Source: Candidatus Aminicenantota bacterium (GTDB taxonomy: Bacteria; Acidobacteriota; Aminicenantia; Aminicenantales; Aminicenantaceae). From it: DNA of 44,440 nucleotides. Where the stretch lies: the NCBI GenBank assembly GCA_030612445.1, contig JAUWNW010000007.1, forward strand, positions 1 to 44,440. Direction: 5' to 3'. The notes below the pieces were generated by a model. The model worked only from the letters and a program-made list of their open reading frames with translations. It did no database searches and had not been told where the DNA came from. Within the stretch, counting starts at the first letter, position 1. Each line of letters opens with the position of its first letter. This document shows, piece after piece, positions 40,855-44,440 of the stretch. Both the position numbers and the translations under genes were made by a program.

Positions 40855-43800
40855 ATGAAAATAATAAAAAAACTTGAACTCCATGGTTTTAAATCATTTT
40901 CCGAGCGCACACGTATCCTCTTTCATCCCGGCATTACGGCAATCATCGGACCCAATGGGACAGGAAAAAGTAACATTGTCGACTCTCTGCTCTGGGTTTT
41001 CCGGGGAAGCCGCTCAAAATCCCTTAGAGGCGGTAGGAGCGGAGATGTAATTTTTAATGGAAATTCAAAAAAAGCCCCGTTTAGTATGTGTGAAGTCAGC
41101 CTTGTTCTGGGAGATACAAAGCATGAGGATAAAGAAGAAATCAAGATCAACCACCGTGTTTTCCGTTCAGGCGAAAGCGAATACAGATTAAACGGAAAAG
41201 CAGTCAGGCTTAAAGATATCCAGGAAATGCTTTGGAAAAATGCGATCGGCGAAACAGATTACTTTGTGATCGAACAAGGAAGCATCGGTGATTTTCTTGC
41301 TTCCAAACCTTTAGAAAAGAGACTGCTCCTTGAAGAAGCAGCTGGCACAGCTTATTACAAAGATATAAAACGCCAGACCCAGAATAAATTAAATAACAGC
41401 GAACAGAACCTCATCCGCCTGGAAGACATCATTATAGAAGTTGAGAAAGCAAAAAATGCTTTAAAAAGACAAGCAGGAGCCGCTATCCGCTACCGTAAGT
41501 TAAGAGAACACATCAGAGAGCTTTCTCTTTTGCTCTATAGAAAAAAGATCGAACAAGCAGAAAAAGACCAGAAAAATACAGCCGGCATCTATAATAAGAG
41601 TCTGGACCGGGAAAACGAGATAACTTCCCTTATTAAACATGATGAAAAAAAACTTGCAACAAAACGAACGGATATCTGGAACCTTGAAAAAATCATCAAA
41701 GAAAAACAGGAAAAACTGTACTCCTTAAAATCACAGCACTCCCATCTGGATGCTGAACAGGACAGGAACAAAAAGCGGATTGAATTTCTGAAAGAGAAAA
41801 AAAACACGGCCAAAAGCAGCTCAGAAGAACTCAAGATTGAACTGACTGGGATCAAAAAAGAACAATCTGAAGGAGCTGAAAAACTTTCTAATCTTAAAAA
41901 ATCGCTCTTAAGAAAACAAAAAAAACTGGATACAGCAGAGCAGGACGGACTGGAATCAAAGCAAGACCTTAAAGTAAGGAAAGATAAAATTGAAACAAAC
42001 CGGGAGAAATTCCTGAAAATAATCTCTTCCCAAACTGAATTTAAAAATGAAGCGGTAAAAAAAGAGAAAGAAATCGAATTAATCCAACGGCAAGAAGAAA
42101 AACTCAGCTCTGAAATCACCTCGGAAAATTCCCTAAGCGCTAATATCAAAACCCGGCTGGAAAAGAAAAAACTGGAAATATTAAAGATACAGACTCTTAT
42201 AAATAACAAAAACAAGGAATTTAAAGGCACCCAAGAAAAACTGAGTGAGACTATCTCCCTCTTGGATGATCTTGAGAAAAAAAGAACAGAATATCAAAAC
42301 GAGCGGGAAAAAAACGCACATCACCTCTACTCCCTGGAAAAATTGAAAGCGCAGGAACAAAGCTCTTGTAGTACACCAAAAATTCCAAACTCAATGGGCC
42401 TTTTTGCAGATAAAATCGACAGCAGTACCGAACATGCCCTGCTGATAGATGTTTTTTTTAAAGAGGAAGCAAAAGCGACCCTTATCCGGGCTGGAGATTT
42501 TATCAATATTTCTTCAGATAAGAAAATAAATGGACAATTCCTCCTGCTTGGACCTGAAAACAAAAAAGAACTTACCTCCAGCTTCTATGAGGATCCAAAA
42601 GTACTGGGCCTCCTTAAATCCCATATTCAGGCTGACTCGGAAATCAAGAATCGCCTCTTCCTTCTTCCTGAGGCCGCCATTGTAAGAGACATTAAAACTG
42701 CTGTGGAATTATGGCTTAAAAATCCCTCTTTCAACTTTATAACCCTTCAGGGAGATACCCTGCTCTCGTCAGGCCTTTTAAAATCCGGGAAAAAAAAGGA
42801 AGGCCTTTTTGCAATCAGCCGGGAAATTAAAAACCTTAAGGAAAATATCACTCAAATAGATAAAAAGATTTCTCCTCTTTCCCTGCAAATCGCAGAAAAG
42901 ATTACAGAAGAATCTAACCTGGAAAAGCTTATTCAGGAATACTCTTCCTCTAAATCCGGATTGGAAAGAAAGGTAGATGACCTTATAAAAGAGCAAAAAT
43001 ATGATAGAGTCGAACAAGATAAAAGCAAAATCAAGTTAACGATTCTTAATAAAGAAAAACAAAATTTAAATAAAGAAAAGCAAACTCTATCTGAAGCATT
43101 AAAAGCCCAGTCCGACAATATCAAACAGCTTGATAGAGATAAAACTATTCTTAAGCAGAATTCAGAAGCGGAAGAAAAGGAATTATCCCAGCTTCAAAAA
43201 GAAAGCGAACAGAGTAGAAAGTTGTTTTTTGAGATAAAATCCAGGATAGACATCACCAAAGAAAAGATTAACAGCCTCGAGCATATAAATATTAATCTTT
43301 CTGAACGGAGAAAAAATCTTAATAACAGAATAGAATCCATAAAAACAGATATCAATAAATCTGAAGAAGAAAACATTAGCCTGCAGAAAAAGATAGCTCA
43401 ACACTCATCAAAAGCCGTAAATTTTGAAAAAGAGACCAAAGAAAAAGAAACAGAACTCATGCACAAGGAAGCACATCTCAGCAGCCTTCAGAAAGAACAG
43501 CAAAAAACAGAAGAAAATGTGCAGCAGCTGAGGGAAAAACAAAGAATTGCTGAAGAAGAGCGGGTAAAACGGGAAGTACGCAAAGCAGAAAAAGAAAGAG
43601 ACCTGGTCAACCTTGAAGAATCCTGCTGGCAGGAAATAAATAAAACTCTGGATGAGGTCAAAAAGGAAGTTCATCTCGATTCTGACCCTGGCTCAAATAT
43701 TGAAGATGACCTGTCTGAATCCAGAGAAAAGCTGCAAAAGTATTCAGCTGTTAATCTCATGGCTGAAGATGAATATTTAGCCAAAAAAAAGCGCTATGAT

Positions 43801-44343
43801 TTCCTGATCAAAGAAAAAGAAGACCTGAAAGATTCGATCGAAACTACCAGGACAGCCATAAAAAAGATAGACCAGGAAAGCAAAACTCAATTCATAAAAG
43901 CTTTGATCGCCGTAAATAAAAATTTCCAAGATATTTTTTCTATCCTGTTCAAAGGGGGAATAGCCAAGGTTAAATTATCTGATGAAGACAACCCTCTTGA
44001 CAGTGGAGTTGAGATCATTGCTCAGCCCCCCGGGAAAAAATTACAGAGCCTTACTCTACTTTCAGGGGGCGAAAAAAGCCTGACAAGCCTGGCTTTCTTT
44101 TTCGCCCTGTTCCGCTATAAACCAGCTCCATTTTGCGTATTAGATGAAGTCGACGCTGCCCTGGATGAAGCAAACTTACTCAGATTTCTAAATCTGATGA
44201 GAAAAATAAAAGACCAGACACAGTTCATCCTTATTACCCATAATTATAAAACCATGGAAGTAGCTGATTATATCTATGGGACCACAATGGCTGAGCCGAA
44301 TATTACAAGTATTTATTCTGTAAAAATTAAAAATAAACATTAG
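40855..44343 (+). CDS. smc: Chromosome segregation protein SMC
   Basis: This 1162-residue ATPase has the full SMC plan. The N-terminal ABC half-site holds Walker A GPNGTGKSNIVD (from residue 32) and an EQGSIGDFL Q-loop region. Two long coiled-coil arms (about 170-510 and 660-1010) flank a central hinge (about 515-645). The C-terminal half-site has LSGGEKSLTSLAF near 1069 and Walker B PFCVLDEVDAALDEAN near 1092. The hinge is divergent: the usual paired glycines (ALGGxLQ) are replaced by a segment reading ALLIDVFFKEEAK. scpA and scpB are not in the window. No clear Shine-Dalgarno precedes the ATG. Confidence 0.95.
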   Translation: MKIIKKLELHGFKSFSERTRILFHPGITAIIGPNGTGKSNIVDSLLWVFRGSRSKSLRGGRSGDVIFNGNSKKAPFSMCEVSLVLGDTKHEDKEEIKINHRVFRSGESEYRLNGKAVRLKDIQEMLWKNAIGETDYFVIEQGSIGDFLASKPLEKRLLLEEAAGTAYYKDIKRQTQNKLNNSEQNLIRLEDIIIEVEKAKNALKRQAGAAIRYRKLREHIRELSLLLYRKKIEQAEKDQKNTAGIYNKSLDRENEITSLIKHDEKKLATKRTDIWNLEKIIKEKQEKLYSLKSQHSHLDAEQDRNKKRIEFLKEKKNTAKSSSEELKIELTGIKKEQSEGAEKLSNLKKSLLRKQKKLDTAEQDGLESKQDLKVRKDKIETNREKFLKIISSQTEFKNEAVKKEKEIELIQRQEEKLSSEITSENSLSANIKTRLEKKKLEILKIQTLINNKNKEFKGTQEKLSETISLLDDLEKKRTEYQNEREKNAHHLYSLEKLKAQEQSSCSTPKIPNSMGLFADKIDSSTEHALLIDVFFKEEAKATLIRAGDFINISSDKKINGQFLLLGPENKKELTSSFYEDPKVLGLLKSHIQADSEIKNRLFLLPEAAIVRDIKTAVELWLKNPSFNFITLQGDTLLSSGLLKSGKKKEGLFAISREIKNLKENITQIDKKISPLSLQIAEKITEESNLEKLIQEYSSSKSGLERKVDDLIKEQKYDRVEQDKSKIKLTILNKEKQNLNKEKQTLSEALKAQSDNIKQLDRDKTILKQNSEAEEKELSQLQKESEQSRKLFFEIKSRIDITKEKINSLEHININLSERRKNLNNRIESIKTDINKSEEENISLQKKIAQHSSKAVNFEKETKEKETELMHKEAHLSSLQKEQQKTEENVQQLREKQRIAEEERVKREVRKAEKERDLVNLEESCWQEINKTLDEVKKEVHLDSDPGSNIEDDLSESREKLQKYSAVNLMAEDEYLAKKKRYDFLIKEKEDLKDSIETTRTAIKKIDQESKTQFIKALIAVNKNFQDIFSILFKGGIAKVKLSDEDNPLDSGVEIIAQPPGKKLQSLTLLSGGEKSLTSLAFFFALFRYKPAPFCVLDEVDAALDEANLLRFLNLMRKIKDQTQFILITHNYKTMEVADYIYGTTMAEPNITSIYSVKIKNKH

Positions 44344-44440
44344 ACACGGATTAACACGGGTAAGACTAAAAAAGCAATATTTTACACTGAAGACGCTGTG
44401 GACACGGAAAAAAGAGTGCTTTTTCTTTTTTGGCTTATAC
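44341..44440. repeat. Dispersed GACACGG/GAGGACGC repeat, 3' of smc
   Basis: It begins GACACGGATTAACACGGG right at the smc stop, then ATATTTTACACTGAAGACGC and TGCTTTTTCTTTTTTGGCTT. These match, in order or inverted, blocks at 10985-11020 and 11170-11187. It continues beyond the window edge. Confidence 0.6.

Overview
The window is bacterial chromosome from a diderm organism. Evidence for an outer membrane: a TonB/ExbB/ExbD energy-coupling set, a DUF5916-type barrel, another small outer-membrane barrel, an Omp85 remnant, the RseP site-2 protease, and the MEP isoprenoid and undecaprenyl pathways. A PadR regulator next to a large FtsX/MacB-type orphan permease, several CBM9/DUF5916 secreted proteins, and a large secreted S9 peptidase recall Acidobacteriota and the candidate phylum Aminicenantes. 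That placement is inference from gene content, not a search result.

Layout. 1-1463 (+): 3' end of a TonB-like gene, exbB, exbD. 1484-10457 (-): a nine-gene run from uppS through cdsA, dxr, rseP and ispG (isoprenoid precursors, lipid carrier, phospholipid precursor, envelope protease), then larE-like, a nucleoside phosphorylase, a ParB-domain protein and an SPL-like radical SAM protein. 10723-15089: hypC, hypD and hypE (+) for [NiFe]-hydrogenase maturation, interrupted by a divergent polyprenyl-phosphate sugar phosphotransferase and repeat-rich spacers. 15369-19643: a lipoprotein-like glycosidase-fold protein, then ugd, a small ribbon-helix-helix-like gene and a P-loop sulfotransferase-like gene on the minus strand, suggesting surface polysaccharide work. 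19980-24636 (+): the compact phoH-pgpH-ybeY-era cluster, then tRNA-His. 24872-29996: a small coiled-coil protein, a secreted DOMON/CBM9-like protein, a membrane protein and an S9 peptidase. 30000-36434: an accessory, decaying region with a beta-propeller gene remnant, a DUF5916 protein, PadR with a clear promoter/operator, an orphan ABC permease broken by a stop and a frameshift, an Omp85-like remnant, and a MITE-like repeat. 36435-40057 (+): M1 peptidase, membrane protein and PrsW protease. 40108-44343: small outer-membrane barrel, tRNA-Thr, and smc.

The most unusual features are non-coding. One family of A/T-rich repeats recurs between genes and supplies the last codons and stop of ispG, and probably of ybeY. 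One locus carries it as a 253-bp inverted-repeat element plus a 119-bp partial second copy. Several near-consensus promoters are placed so that transcription should begin at or within about 5 nt of the start codon (uppS, the sugar transferase, the sulfotransferase, the 26160 gene), which suggests leaderless mRNAs. A GC-richer stretch upstream of phoH can form two mutually exclusive stems. I found no CRISPR array, prophage, intact insertion sequence or recognised defence system.
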